Part shown: one piece after another, positions 15,116 to 22,349 of the stretch
Numbering within the stretch: position 1 is the first letter of the stretch
Layout of the letters: every line of letters starts with the position of its first letter
Source: a virus
DNA: 43,093 nucleotides
Direction: 5' to 3' (one strand)
Virus record (IMG/VR): IMGVR_UViG_3300020183_000162
Span: 1-43,093 of that record
Notes under the pieces: generated by a model
Told to the model about the DNA's origin: nothing
What the model saw: the letters and a program-made list of their open reading frames with translations, nothing else
Databases searched by the model: none
Position numbers and translations under genes: made by a program

Positions 15116-16482
15116 TAGAATGGGGCTTTATTGTTTGCGATTCTTTCCTCAAAGGTAGGGATTTCTCCGTTAAATTCCAACACTTTTGTGTATTCTAATT
15201 TAATTCTTGCCATTGCAGTACCAACCTTACCGTTGCGATTCTTCCTGACCAAGATCTCCATCACCTCCAACATTTCGTGTTTGTTGGGGTCGCTCTCCTC
15301 CATATACTCGGCAGGTCGGAACACGAACAAGATTTTGTCTGCATCAAATTCTAACTGCCCTGTCTCCCTTAAATCGCTCATCTTCGGTCGCTTGGTTTCC
15401 CTTTGCTCAACATTTCTTGACAAAGACGAAACCACGCAAAGCCATATATTCAGCCTCTTGCATATCATTTTTAGGTACTTGGAGATGTTGGTAACTTGCT
15501 CAATCCTTTGCTTACTGCGGTCTTCAGGGAGAGCGGAAATAAGTTGCAGATAATCTATGTAGGCTCCTTCAATCTTATGCGTCCTGATGAGCTTGATGAG
15601 TTCAAGTTCAATGCGTGTGGGGTCTGCCCCAGGTATATCAACGATGTGCAACGGAGCGTTCTTTACCCTATCCACCGCAATGCCCATTTCAATATATTGA
15701 TCTCGGCTGATCCGTGAGGTAACATCCAAAAACGCTTCGCCATCCACTTCGCAGAGGTTGGAAACAAGACGAGTCATTAACTGTTGCGTACTCATTTCAA
15801 GGGTGAAAAAGGCCACAGGCTTGCCGTTGATGGCTTGGTTAAGGGCAAATTGCACTCCAAGCGTGGTCTTACCCATACCGGGTCTGCCACCAAGCAGAAT
15901 GAACTCCGAAGGCTTAAAGCCTGTAATCAGAGAGTCGGTGTTGGAATGGTAGGTCGGGGTGATACGGTTATCCCTTCTCCCTGACATAATGTCTGCCATT
16001 TCAACCATATAACTGACAAGTAATTGGTGAACATCGGTGGCGATTGGGTCAGGGTCAAGCATCCGTATCTCCTGCATCTCGTTGTAGAGCTTATCTATGT
16101 CTTGATGCTTGAGAAATTGAACCTTGCACTCCTTGATTCGCTCACCGACATACCGCAGGTGGAGTTCGTGGCGGTAATGCTTCCATCCATCGCAATGGTA
16201 AATTCCGTTATTTATGTTGGAAAGGTAAACTGCGTCTATGGGCGTTTTGAGTTCAACGAGCTTGCCATAGACCGTTACGGTGTTGATAGGCTTTTCTTCC
16301 CTTCGTAATTCCCTGATAGCGCGAAAAACGTTCTTACGCGCCCCCGATTCAAAGTATTCCTCCCGAAGTTGAAGGACAATATCGCCTGGGCGTATGGATT
16401 CGGTAATTAGGATGCCAAGCATCCTATCTTGGTACTCATCGTACAATACCTGGCTCTGGAGTATAGTTTCGGAGTGATTCAT
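15115..16482 (-). CDS. dnaB: Replicative DNA helicase, DnaB-like
   Basis: I chose the ATG at 16482 (MNHSETIL), which begins the conserved N-domain; this overlaps the end of the upstream gene by 47 bases. The 455-residue protein has a DnaB N-domain, then Walker A GGRPGMGKT (near residue 198), Walker B in AYIDYLQLI (near 308), and the DLRETGQLE region typical of DnaB motif 4. It should unwind DNA at the fork as a hexamer with ATP. Its stop abuts the methyltransferase ATG. The C-terminus lacks any primase domain, so a host primase is probably used. Confidence 0.9.
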   Translation of the reverse strand: MNHSETILQSQVLYDEYQDRMLGILITESIRPGDIVLQLREEYFESGARKNVFRAIRELRREEKPINTVTVYGKLVELKTPIDAVYLSNINNGIYHCDGWKHYRHELHLRYVGERIKECKVQFLKHQDIDKLYNEMQEIRMLDPDPIATDVHQLLVSYMVEMADIMSGRRDNRITPTYHSNTDSLITGFKPSEFILLGGRPGMGKTTLGVQFALNQAINGKPVAFFTLEMSTQQLMTRLVSNLCEVDGEAFLDVTSRISRDQYIEMGIAVDRVKNAPLHIVDIPGADPTRIELELIKLIRTHKIEGAYIDYLQLISALPEDRSKQRIEQVTNISKYLKMICKRLNIWLCVVSSLSRNVEQRETKRPKMSDLRETGQLEFDADKILFVFRPAEYMEESDPNKHEMLEVMEILVRKNRNGKVGTAMARIKLEYTKVLEFNGEIPTFEERIANNKAPF

Positions 16483-17179
16483 CGGTTTGTTTTGAGGGTT
16501 TATTTTGGGTATGCCTCTCTGACGCATTTAGAGGCTCATCATTGAACGCTTTATGCGTAAGGTATCTCACAGGGTCTTTGCGGTACTTACGCTCGTAGAA
16601 GGCTTCTAAATAAGCGGGAAGGGTATTCCTAATTTTCTCCACCTCTTCGTCCGTGAGTTTGAACCAAGCGACCATTGCTTTGTCCTTGCCAACCTTCTTG
16701 TCGTAGAAGTTCCAAAAACCTTCAAACATCTCGGTCATCTGCTCGTGGGAGTAGATTGAATTTCGTCTTAATCTTTCAAAAACCCTCCCCTTCTCTTTTC
16801 CTTCCTCCCCTTCTTTCTCCCCCACACCCCCTCTATTATCCCTACCTTCCTTATCTCTACCCCTCAGAGATATATAATTGCTTATATCTTTATTATTATC
16901 TAATATAAATCTTATTCGTTCAATTTTGGTTTTTTTCTGCGAATCAAGGTAGGGAATGCGGATGTTTTCGCCATCCAAAACGAGCGTTTCGTTGGCAATC
17001 AAAGCTTCCAAAACGGGTTGTCCGAGCAGGGTCAGAGCCTCGTTCACGGTCATTTTGCCTTCGTAGGCGATGTAATCGCAGAAGAAATCCAAGGCAGCAA
17101 GTCGTATCACGCTTGGCTCTTTGCCAAGCCTTGACAATCTCCACCAGGTCGGGGAGAAGGTAAATTCGGGGTTTAGCAT
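16436..17179 (-). CDS. Replication initiator / helicase-loader-like protein
   Basis: The 247-residue protein has an N-terminal helical part, probably winged helix, a low-complexity Gly/Glu/Lys linker around residues 105-130, and a C-terminal segment (FWNFYDKKVGKDKAMVAW, then YRKDPVRYLTHKAF) I recognise from phage replication proteins that precede dnaB. It likely recruits DnaB to the origin. The linker DNA is a purine-rich run in the mRNA sense. The leader holds the CCAACCCCAAACCAATG start motif that recurs through this operon. Confidence 0.75.
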   Translation of the reverse strand: MLNPEFTFSPTWWRLSRLGKEPSVIRLAALDFFCDYIAYEGKMTVNEALTLLGQPVLEALIANETLVLDGENIRIPYLDSQKKTKIERIRFILDNNKDISNYISLRGRDKEGRDNRGGVGEKEGEEGKEKGRVFERLRRNSIYSHEQMTEMFEGFWNFYDKKVGKDKAMVAWFKLTDEEVEKIRNTLPAYLEAFYERKYRKDPVRYLTHKAFNDEPLNASERHTQNKPSKQTDESLRNYTPEPGIVR

Positions 17180-17247
17180 TGGTTTGGGGTTGGATTTTTG
17201 ATGGATATGCGCTTCAATAGGTTTGGTTTTTTTGGTTAGTGAATGAT

Positions 17248-17448
17248 TTATTCAGCACCCGATGGCTCGGTCTCGGAGCAATCTTGCAGACCACGGTGGT
17301 AAGCCTCGTGGGTTTGCTCTTGTTCCATAACGAGACCCCTCTCAAGGGTCTCGGTCAGTACGGTAAAGCCTTTGCTGATTTCTTCTTGCTCAAGTTCACG
17401 GAGGCGTAATTCCTGGATTAGCCACTCCATTGCAGTCATCTTGCTCAT
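17248..17448 (-). CDS. Small helical hypothetical protein
   Basis: The 66-residue protein is acidic and helical throughout (MEWLIQELRLRELEQEEISK...). It overlaps the 17445 gene by ATGA. A 68-base gap then follows before the replication initiator, which contains the recurring start motif. The function is unknown; similar short proteins in phages often begin MTAVEWL-x-x-Q. Confidence 0.55.
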   Translation of the reverse strand: MSKMTAMEWLIQELRLRELEQEEISKGFTVLTETLERGLVMEQEQTHEAYHRGLQDCSETEPSGAE

Positions 17449-17891
17449 TTGAAAGTAATTGCAATGCTTCCTTTTGTACCTTTCGCTTCGCAGATAGGAA
17501 TTTCCTCACCTGTGGTTGGATCCGTGATCATCGCTTTCCCTGCTTGTTTGAACGCAAGTTTCAGCAGTTCTTCACGGTCTTTCAGTTGAGCTTTGATTTG
17601 AGCGTACACCGAATCGGTATCGCAGTTTGGTCCGATAGATCCCTCCTTGATTTGGACGTTTGCACCAAAGACATCAAAGCTCTTGCCAGGGTATTTACCG
17701 GCCTCATCGCCTACCGCTTCTTCGGTAGCCTTAATGACCGCCTCAATCGCCTTGACCATTGCCTTGAGCTTGATGTGCGCTTCAAGGGCATTGACGTGGC
17801 CTTCGTTGATTTGCTCAATCAGGGTGAGCGAGAAGGTCTGAATATCAGCCTTGCTGACATTAGACCGAGGGATGGTGATTAGGCTTTCCAT
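17445..17891 (-). CDS. Hypothetical recombination-region protein
   Basis: This 148-residue protein has an N-terminal helical part with a repeated K-A-M/L-V-K-A-I pattern, a short central strand region, and a C-terminus with a K-x-R-E-E-L-L-K-L-A helix then strands ending in ITFK. In phages, proteins of this shape lie next to Rad52- or RecT-like annealing genes, as here. It abuts the annealing gene upstream (17891 shared). No catalytic residues are evident. Confidence 0.5.
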   Translation of the reverse strand: MESLITIPRSNVSKADIQTFSLTLIEQINEGHVNALEAHIKLKAMVKAIEAVIKATEEAVGDEAGKYPGKSFDVFGANVQIKEGSIGPNCDTDSVYAQIKAQLKDREELLKLAFKQAGKAMITDPTTGEEIPICEAKGTKGSIAITFK

Positions 17892-18547
17892 TATTTCTTG
17901 TTGTTAAAATAGTTAATGCCATTCTTGTACTTCTCCTCGTCCCAATTATTGGGTATGAATCTCGTGTCAAGCTTCTCTGCGTCAGAGCCTTTGACCGCCT
18001 TTGCGATGATGTACTCTTGATGCAATTTCTTTAATGCCTCTGGCACAACCACAGGCTCGGTGGTGCGAGTTTTGGTTGCAGGAGCAGTCGTAGTGGTAGG
18101 CTTGGAAACCTTGCTTTCTGCGGGTTTTACAGGAGCGTCCTGCTCACCTTTGAATACCGAAATACCAATGCCGATCCAAGATGCAATCTTCGTAATTGCA
18201 TCGGTGGTCGCGCCTTTAGCGGCATCGCCCATATCATCGTTGGTGGACGAGGCAATGCACTCATAATAAATGCCGTGCAAAGGAACTTCAAAGACAGTCT
18301 TTGCAAGGGCGGTGTATTCGGTGCGCTCTTTGCCGTAACTCGTGGTGCGAGTGATGGATGAGATTGGGGCAATAAGTTCGGTCTTGATAGACCATTCTCC
18401 AACACCAAAGACATCGTTGAATCGCTCGGTAACAAATATGGCCTTGATGGTGGACATCCCGGTTCTTGTCGGGTGAGGCTTTACGGCCTGTGGGGGGAGA
18501 GCCTCGGCAATCTTGGCGAGTTGCTCTGCGGAGAGGGTTGTTTTCAT
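17891..18547 (-). CDS. Rad52-like single-strand annealing protein
   Basis: The first 135 residues of this 218-residue protein match the Rad52-type annealing core: VFGVGEW near 48-54, then a strand region, then NDDMGDAAKGATTDA and IGIG-x-x-VFKG. It should anneal complementary single strands in phage recombination and repair, as a ring. The middle is a Pro/Thr-rich linker (about 140-165) and the C-terminus a helical piece that may contact partners. The nuclease gene at 11029 and the SSB-tailed gene complete a recombination set. Confidence 0.75.
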   Translation of the reverse strand: MKTTLSAEQLAKIAEALPPQAVKPHPTRTGMSTIKAIFVTERFNDVFGVGEWSIKTELIAPISSITRTTSYGKERTEYTALAKTVFEVPLHGIYYECIASSTNDDMGDAAKGATTDAITKIASWIGIGISVFKGEQDAPVKPAESKVSKPTTTTAPATKTRTTEPVVVPEALKKLHQEYIIAKAVKGSDAEKLDTRFIPNNWDEEKYKNGINYFNNKK

Positions 18548-18801
18548 TGTGCGGGTTGTTTATTGGTTGTCATTTGAGATTGGAAGATCATTACAAGGGA
18601 AAAGATATTGCCATCCCATATTTCGTTGGGCAAAGCAACGCGAAGGTCAATCAAGTGATTTGCCTTCAAATTGCCCCAAAAGTCGGTGGAGGCAAAGGCT
18701 TCGTAAAGTTCTGCTCCAAGAGCAGGATACTTTTGCCTGTATTGAGTGATGTGATAAAACGCATCTGCGTTTATCTTGTCAAAGAGGGTTTTTGGTGTCA
18801 T
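18544..18801 (-). CDS. Small hypothetical protein (85 aa)
   Basis: The ATG at 18801 (MTPKTLFDKI) is chosen over the longer frame because it lies directly after the recurring AACCCCAAACCAATG leader. The protein is helical with aromatic residues (FYHITQYRQKY, FWGNLKANHL). It overlaps the annealing gene by ATGA and so is probably co-translated with it. No function can be assigned. Confidence 0.6.
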   Translation of the reverse strand: MTPKTLFDKINADAFYHITQYRQKYPALGAELYEAFASTDFWGNLKANHLIDLRVALPNEIWDGNIFSLVMIFQSQMTTNKQPAQ

Positions 18802-18823
18802 TGGTTTGGGGTTGGATGAAGGG

Positions 18824-19318
18824 TTAAAGTGATGGGAAAAAATGCTTGAGAATAGTGTAAGCAAGCGATGGCTTTGCTTGTGATGGCTTAGGGCTTGCCT
18901 TTGGCTTAGAGGCCTTCTTGATAGCCTTCTTGACTGCCTTCTTTGGGGTTGTTGGCCATGATGGCTTTTCGCTGAATGGTAATTCTTGCGATTTCTTGGC
19001 TTGACGCTTAGAGGCAGATGGGTATTCTTTATTAGAAAGATCTAAGGTTCTGGATTTGTAGATGTCAATGCATTGTTGCCTTGTGGGGCGAGGCGCGTTT
19101 GCTGACCATTTATACACGCCATACTTTACTCGCTGAAGCATTCCTGGCCTGATGTAATAATCGTGCAATCCTTTTCCAACGGACATCCCTACGGTTAGGG
19201 CGGTGATTTTTGCCGTTGTGGTTTCCTCTTGCGAGATTAACCATAGTGCCAAGCCGTAAATGTGAGCCTTGTCATCTTTAAGGTTGGCAGGGGTGTGGGT
19301 CATTGTTTTGCTTTTCAT
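18824..19318 (-). CDS. Hypothetical protein with histone-like Lys/Pro-rich tail
   Basis: The start at 19318 (MKSKTMTH) follows a promoter (TATCTTTG at 19354-19361) and the AAACCCAAACCAAATG leader; an upstream start in the frame would lie before the promoter. The 164-residue protein has a folded N-terminal half (GLALWLISQEETTTAKITALTVG, possibly a winged helix) and a tail with repeated K-K-A-x-K-K, like histone or HU tails that coat DNA. It may bind DNA non-specifically. Confidence 0.6.
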   Translation of the reverse strand: MKSKTMTHTPANLKDDKAHIYGLALWLISQEETTTAKITALTVGMSVGKGLHDYYIRPGMLQRVKYGVYKWSANAPRPTRQQCIDIYKSRTLDLSNKEYPSASKRQAKKSQELPFSEKPSWPTTPKKAVKKAIKKASKPKASPKPSQAKPSLAYTILKHFFPSL

Positions 19319-19350
19319 TTGGTTTGGGTTTAAGTAATTAACAAAAGTGT

Positions 19351-19809
19351 TCACAAAGATATAGTCGCCCCTCGTTTTTCCAAGCATTTTGCTAAAAATA
19401 ATTTTAACGATTCACCCTCCTCGGTTCCATCCTTTTTTCCTTGCGTCCAAAAGAATACTTGATTGCGGTCAATACCGGATTCGGTGGAAAGTTGGTTTAC
19501 TGTAACCTTATATCTATCCATAATCACCCGAATAAAGTCGGATTGACGCAAATTGAGGGTTAATTCGGAATTACGCAGAATTGCCTTTGCTTTCTTGACA
19601 GGAAGCGCCTTCGTGCGTTCAACCTTCTTGAGGAATGCAATCTCAATCTGCAATTCAGCAGCGCAAGTTTCAGGCTTTCGCATCCAATTAAAGATGGTGG
19701 AGATGCTTACTTTGGCATCCTTGCTGAAATCAACCATCGTATAGTCCATTTCTTTCAGGAGTAGTTTGAGGATTTCGTGCCTATGAAGGCGGTAGGGTTG
19801 TTTGTTCAT
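19351..19809 (-). CDS. Regulator with two helix-turn-helix segments
   Basis: The 152-residue protein contains two HTH-like stretches: residues about 12-46 (MDYTMVDFSKDAKVSISTIFNW) and about 95-130 (YKVTVNQLSTESGIDRNQVFFW). Each has the pattern of Cro/CI-type DNA-binding units and each ends with an aromatic F-N/F-W. A basic helix lies between. It is probably a transcription regulator, maybe of the nearby promoter at 19354 or of the origin-side promoter. The first gene with a clear regulator pattern in this operon. Confidence 0.6.
   Translation of the reverse strand: MNKQPYRLHRHEILKLLLKEMDYTMVDFSKDAKVSISTIFNWMRKPETCAAELQIEIAFLKKVERTKALPVKKAKAILRNSELTLNLRQSDFIRVIMDRYKVTVNQLSTESGIDRNQVFFWTQGKKDGTEEGESLKLFLAKCLEKRGATISL
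19354..19361 (-). promoter_or_regulatory. -7 element on minus strand (TATCTTTG)
   Basis: On the minus strand TATCTTTG lies 35 bases before the ATG at 19318, with a CTTG 19 bases further upstream as a possible -33 element. It sits inside the 3-prime end of the double-HTH gene. Confidence 0.5.
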
Positions 19810-20621
19810 TTGTTGAGGTTTGGTAGGTTAGATTTGAATGGTTTAGGTTGGGTGTTTAAGATTACTTCAATATCATTTGGGCTTGGCTCGTGCCGTACAT
19901 CTGCGCTTTCGCTTGCAGGTATTGTCCGTACAATACCCAATTCACTCGGAACGGTTGGATCACCTCCGACCAATCCGGCATTGTGCTTCGCACGCACGCT
20001 TTCTTGATTTCTTTTTGCCAGCTGGCGAACGGTGCCTCTGACGTAGGGTTGGATAAATTCAAATTCATAATAAAAGGGTTTAAGGTTAGATTCAATATAC
20101 TTTCTTAATCGCAATGATTTCATTCTTTGCTTTCTGTTTGACCTGCGGTTATTCTCGGCCCTAATCATCAACTGATTAATGACTCGCAAGGGGTACTTAC
20201 CAGGGGGTCTGCGAACCGTCTTTACTCCTGTGCGACCCGTGTATATAGTCGGCAGTTCAAGGCATCTCCTCACCGCATCGTAGTTCCAATTATTTTGATT
20301 TGCGATGTCCACAATATCGCCATCAATCAGATACTTCTTCATATCAAAGACAAGGATGGGAGGGAGGGGGAAATAGGGTCCCATCTCGGCTCTTCGCATA
20401 TTGCCTGGGAGCTTTTTGTTGCACCAATAATTAGCGGCAGAGTCAATCTTTGACTTGACATTATGAGCGTTGAAGTCAAGTAATGCTCTGACCTTCTTGT
20501 GGATGAGCCTATACGAAGATGTATTGTCCATTCCTCCCTTCTTCAAGATAAAGAGCAATCGGTTGGCCTCAAAGAAGTCAAGTTCTATGTTGCCCTTGAT
20601 GGATTTCGGTACGTTGTGCAT
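19806..20621 (-). CDS. Hypothetical early protein (271 aa)
   Basis: I recognise no family. The protein has a basic, Arg/Asn-rich middle (RAENNRRSNRKQRMKSLRLRKY) which suggests nucleic-acid binding, preceded by an ANQNNWNYDAVRRCLEL stretch that could be HTH-like, and a Pro-rich C-terminus. It overlaps the gene before by ATGA and the regulator after by ATGA. It may act with the regulator as a pair. Confidence 0.55.
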   Translation of the reverse strand: MHNVPKSIKGNIELDFFEANRLLFILKKGGMDNTSSYRLIHKKVRALLDFNAHNVKSKIDSAANYWCNKKLPGNMRRAEMGPYFPLPPILVFDMKKYLIDGDIVDIANQNNWNYDAVRRCLELPTIYTGRTGVKTVRRPPGKYPLRVINQLMIRAENNRRSNRKQRMKSLRLRKYIESNLKPFYYEFEFIQPYVRGTVRQLAKRNQESVRAKHNAGLVGGDPTVPSELGIVRTIPASESADVRHEPSPNDIEVILNTQPKPFKSNLPNLNK

Positions 20622-20917
20622 CAGTTCTTGGTCTCCTGCTCGTAATTCGTAGTCTCAATCAGCTCGTAAGCAAGGGCATGAAAGTCAATCCACGTCAAAC
20701 TCATTATCGTCAATGCTTTTGCTTGTGCATCGTCAATCTGGCAGGCTTGCTCCATATAGTAGGCGTGCATCAGGGCAGACAATTCGTCAGGGTCAATAAT
20801 GGACCTGGCCTTGCGCTTCCATATAAGGAAGTCAAGGGAGACCGACTTGCGCTTCCTTGGTCGGCTCATCGTCAAGCTATCGTCAAGGCTATCGTCAAAG
20901 GAGGAGGGAGGAGTCAT
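20621..20917 (-). CDS. Early protein whose N-terminus is built from TGACGAT repeats
   Basis: The ATG at 20917 is the first true one; the frame can also start at 20869 (MSRPRKRK). The product is 98 residues. Its first residues contain the doubled phrase DDSL-DDSL, which is the direct translation of the TGACGAT heptamer that fills this region. A basic RPRKRKS follows, then an acidic helical part. It overlaps the 20895 gene by 23 bases. The function is unknown. Confidence 0.5.
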   Translation of the reverse strand: MTPPSSFDDSLDDSLTMSRPRKRKSVSLDFLIWKRKARSIIDPDELSALMHAYYMEQACQIDDAQAKALTIMSLTWIDFHALAYELIETTNYEQETKN

Positions 20918-21140
20918 CGTCAAGGCGTTTAATGCGTCTGTAAATCGTCATCCAATAGTCAAAGCCCTCGTCAGTATGCCACCAAACAAAGCTCATCAAG
21001 GCATCATCAATACCGGCACATTCATCGTCAGCGTTTCTCAATATACGCTTAGGACCGCTTTGTTGAGCCTGGATATTGAACACGGCAGCCCCCGCCACAT
21101 CGGACGGGAGCTTGTCAAATAAGGTTTGTCGGATCGTCAT
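20895..21140 (-). CDS. Small hypothetical early protein
   Basis: The 81-residue protein begins MTIRQTLFDKLPSD and contains a Trp-rich segment (FVWWHTDEGFDYWMTIYRRIK), then an acidic LDDDSSLLL end encoded by the heptamer copies. It overlaps the following gene. I cannot name it. The heptamer copies at 20916, 20944, 21024 and 21133 lie inside it. Confidence 0.5.
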   Translation of the reverse strand: MTIRQTLFDKLPSDVAGAAVFNIQAQQSGPKRILRNADDECAGIDDALMSFVWWHTDEGFDYWMTIYRRIKRLDDDSSLLL

Positions 21141-21142
21141 TG

Positions 21143-21346
21143 TTAAGGCATTAAGGTTGCAGTAGCACGAAGGATGGCCTCGTGAGCAGATACTTCAACG
21201 TGAAGCTCGTCCACCATTTCATCGCCATAAACGATTATGTAAACGCGACCTTCGGCATCATCGTAGGCGTGTACTCCTTTGGATTCGTACCACCTGACCG
21301 CAGCTTTGGCGATGGTGTTCATTGATTTAAGAATAGGGCTGTTCAT
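21143..21346 (-). CDS. Small hypothetical early protein (67 aa)
   Basis: The product has a helix (TIAKAAVRWYESKGVHAY) followed by strands (GRVYIIVYGDEMVDELHVEVS) and a helix. The ATG at 21346 follows the AAACCCCAAACAAACCAATG leader, an elongated form of the operon start motif, which supports this start. The function is unknown. The gap to the next gene upstream is 27 bases. Confidence 0.55.
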   Translation of the reverse strand: MNSPILKSMNTIAKAAVRWYESKGVHAYDDAEGRVYIIVYGDEMVDELHVEVSAHEAILRATATLMP

Positions 21347-21373
21347 TGGTTTGTTTGGGGTTTAAGGTTGTGG

Positions 21374-21646
21374 TTAATCGTTAATAATAAAGGTATCGTC
21401 AGCCAAAATATAGCCCTCCTCCCAGGCCTGTTCAGGGGTCATATTCGCCATTCCCGTATAGGTAGTCAAGGTGTGGTGGGCATTGAATCGTTGCTCCTCT
21501 TCGGTTAGCCTATCGTCAATTTGCGAATAATTGTGGGGTATCTCAGCGATAGCACCAAAATAATCGTCAAAGAATCCGATAAAATGCCCAGCTCCTTTGT
21601 TGTTAGCCGGGAAATAATCAACGCGGTAAAAGTCTTTTGTTTTCAT
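21374..21646 (-). CDS. Small acidic early protein (90 aa)
   Basis: The protein is acidic with aromatic residues (FYRVDYFPANNKGAGHFIGFFDDYFGAIAEI). Its mRNA leader CAAACCCCAAACCAATG is at the same time the end of the upstream gene, where it codes QTPNQ-stop. The ATGA overlap thus combines start motif and coupling. The function is unknown; such proteins near the origin may target host enzymes. Confidence 0.55.
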   Translation of the reverse strand: MKTKDFYRVDYFPANNKGAGHFIGFFDDYFGAIAEIPHNYSQIDDRLTEEEQRFNAHHTLTTYTGMANMTPEQAWEEGYILADDTFIIND

Positions 21647-21915
21647 TGGTTTGGGGTTTGGAAGAAATACTCAAATTCGCTATTAAGTATAAGATCCAAA
21701 AAGGCAAACAATTCGCCACCGACTTGTAAACCAAGTGCTTCGGTCAAATCGTTGTGGAATTGAATTAAATCGTCAATCGTCAATTCGTCAATGCTGAAAG
21801 TCTCAAATTCGGTGTAGGATTGGATCGTCCGGGCGTCAACATTCAGCAACTGATCGCCATCGCGAAGGTGGACGAATTTGGGCAGGTGCGCGGGGATAGG
21901 GGTTGGTTGGTTCAT
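21643..21915 (-). CDS. First gene of the minus operon (90 aa)
   Basis: I chose ATG 21915 (MNQPTPIPAH) because the leader AAACCCCTACCAAATG and the -7 element at 21936-21943 lie just upstream; a longer frame would begin inside the heptamer array. The protein is acidic and helical (SIDELTIDDLIQFHNDLTEALG) and ends QTPNQ. It is the first gene expressed from the origin-side promoter, a place where phages often keep host take-over genes. The function is unknown. Confidence 0.6.
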   Translation of the reverse strand: MNQPTPIPAHLPKFVHLRDGDQLLNVDARTIQSYTEFETFSIDELTIDDLIQFHNDLTEALGLQVGGELFAFLDLILNSEFEYFFQTPNQ

Positions 21916-21935
21916 TTGGTAGGGGTTTAGTAAGA

Positions 21936-21943
21936 CAAAGGTA
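21936..21943 (-). promoter_or_regulatory. Promoter of the minus operon (-7 TACCTTTG)
   Basis: On the minus strand TACCTTTG lies 20 bases before the ATG at 21915, between the heptamer array and the first gene. It is the natural promoter for the whole 8580-21915 block. A -33 element is not clear, so an activator bound at the array could be needed. Confidence 0.5.
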
Positions 21944-21987
21944 ATATATATTTTTATCAATTGCGCCACATCATCAAAAACATTTTT

Positions 21988-22134
21988 TTCGTCAATCGTC
22001 AATCGTCAATCGTCAAGAAAAAAATATCGTCAATCGTCAATCGTCAAGAAAAAAATATCGTCAATCAATCGTCAATCGTCAATCGTCAACTATCGTCAAG
22101 AAATCGTCAATCGTCAAGAAATCGTCAATCGTCA
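21988..22134 (+). repeat. Dense iteron-like array: 15 copies of ATCGTCA
   Basis: After a variant TTCGTCA at 21988, exact ATCGTCA units start at 21995, 22002, 22009, 22026, 22033, 22040, 22057, 22068, 22075, 22082, 22092, 22103, 22110, 22121 and 22128. Several are head-to-tail with a 7-base period; triplets are separated by AGAAAAAAAT spacers, and the triplet-plus-spacer unit is itself repeated. Orientation is constant. This is the look of an iteron array for an initiator or regulator. It is not a CRISPR: there are no unique spacers. Confidence 0.9.
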
Positions 22135-22142
22135 ATCGTGTC

Positions 22143-22288
22143 CTAAATAGTGGACATGGAGGGCCTGGATGTCCAAAAAAGTGGACATGACCTAAAAAGT
22201 GGACACTTCGACCTGTTTTGTCTAATTTATTGGACATGTATAGAAAATTGAACATGGCGCAAATATAGCGTCTAATTTAATAGACACA
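22143..22288 (+). repeat. TGGACA boxes, operator-like repeats
   Basis: Related 16-17 base units occur at 22143-22158 (CTAAATAGTGGACATG), 22175-22189 (partial), 22192-22207, 22222-22238 and 22272-22288 (CTAATTTAATAGACACA); a further half unit, CTAATTTAGCG, begins at 22330 next to the plus promoter. TGGACAT at 22151 and ATGTCCA at 22169 form an inverted pair. They look like binding sites of one regulator. Confidence 0.65.
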
Positions 22289-22306
22289 AAACAAACATGA
22301 AATTAT

Positions 22307-22315
22307 TTATCCACA
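22307..22315 (+). promoter_or_regulatory. Perfect DnaA box (TTATCCACA)
   Basis: TTATCCACA matches the TTATnCACA consensus exactly, followed by an AT-rich run (22316-22335) suited to melting. The phage has its own DnaA domain IV protein at 12298. Confidence 0.7.
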
Positions 22316-22341
22316 ATTATAAAAAATATCTAATTTAGCGT

Positions 22342-22349
22342 TAAATTTG
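22342..22349 (+). promoter_or_regulatory. -7 element (TAAATTTG) of the amidoligase cassette
   Basis: TAAATTTG lies 8 bases before the ATG at 22358 and 35 before that at 22385. A start of transcription near 22356 would place the first ATG at the mRNA 5-prime end, so 22385, which has the CCCCAAACCATG leader, is the better start. Confidence 0.5.

Larger units (their letters stand above)
20706..21782 (+). repeat. 14 dispersed ATCGTCA heptamers within five small genes
   Basis: Exact copies on the plus strand start at 20706, 20729, 20868, 20879, 20891, 20916, 20944, 21024, 21133, 21395, 21512, 21563, 21769 and 21776, all in the same orientation. Chance would give about 0.07 in 1.1 kb. Near copies (TTCGTCA) also occur. 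They lie mostly in coding sequence and in different reading frames, so selection acts on DNA or RNA and not on one peptide. Confidence 0.85.

Noticed and set aside
18466-18819. 117-codon plus-strand frame
   Set aside because: It overlaps two supported minus genes; the third-position pattern favours the minus frames.
21988-22134. CRISPR array
   Set aside because: Units are 7 bases with AT-rich, repeated spacers, not 23-45 base repeats with unique spacers, and there are no cas genes.
21961-22146. 61-codon plus frame through the heptamer array
   Set aside because: It is only the translation of the repeat (runs of SIVNRQ) and would need no selection to be open.
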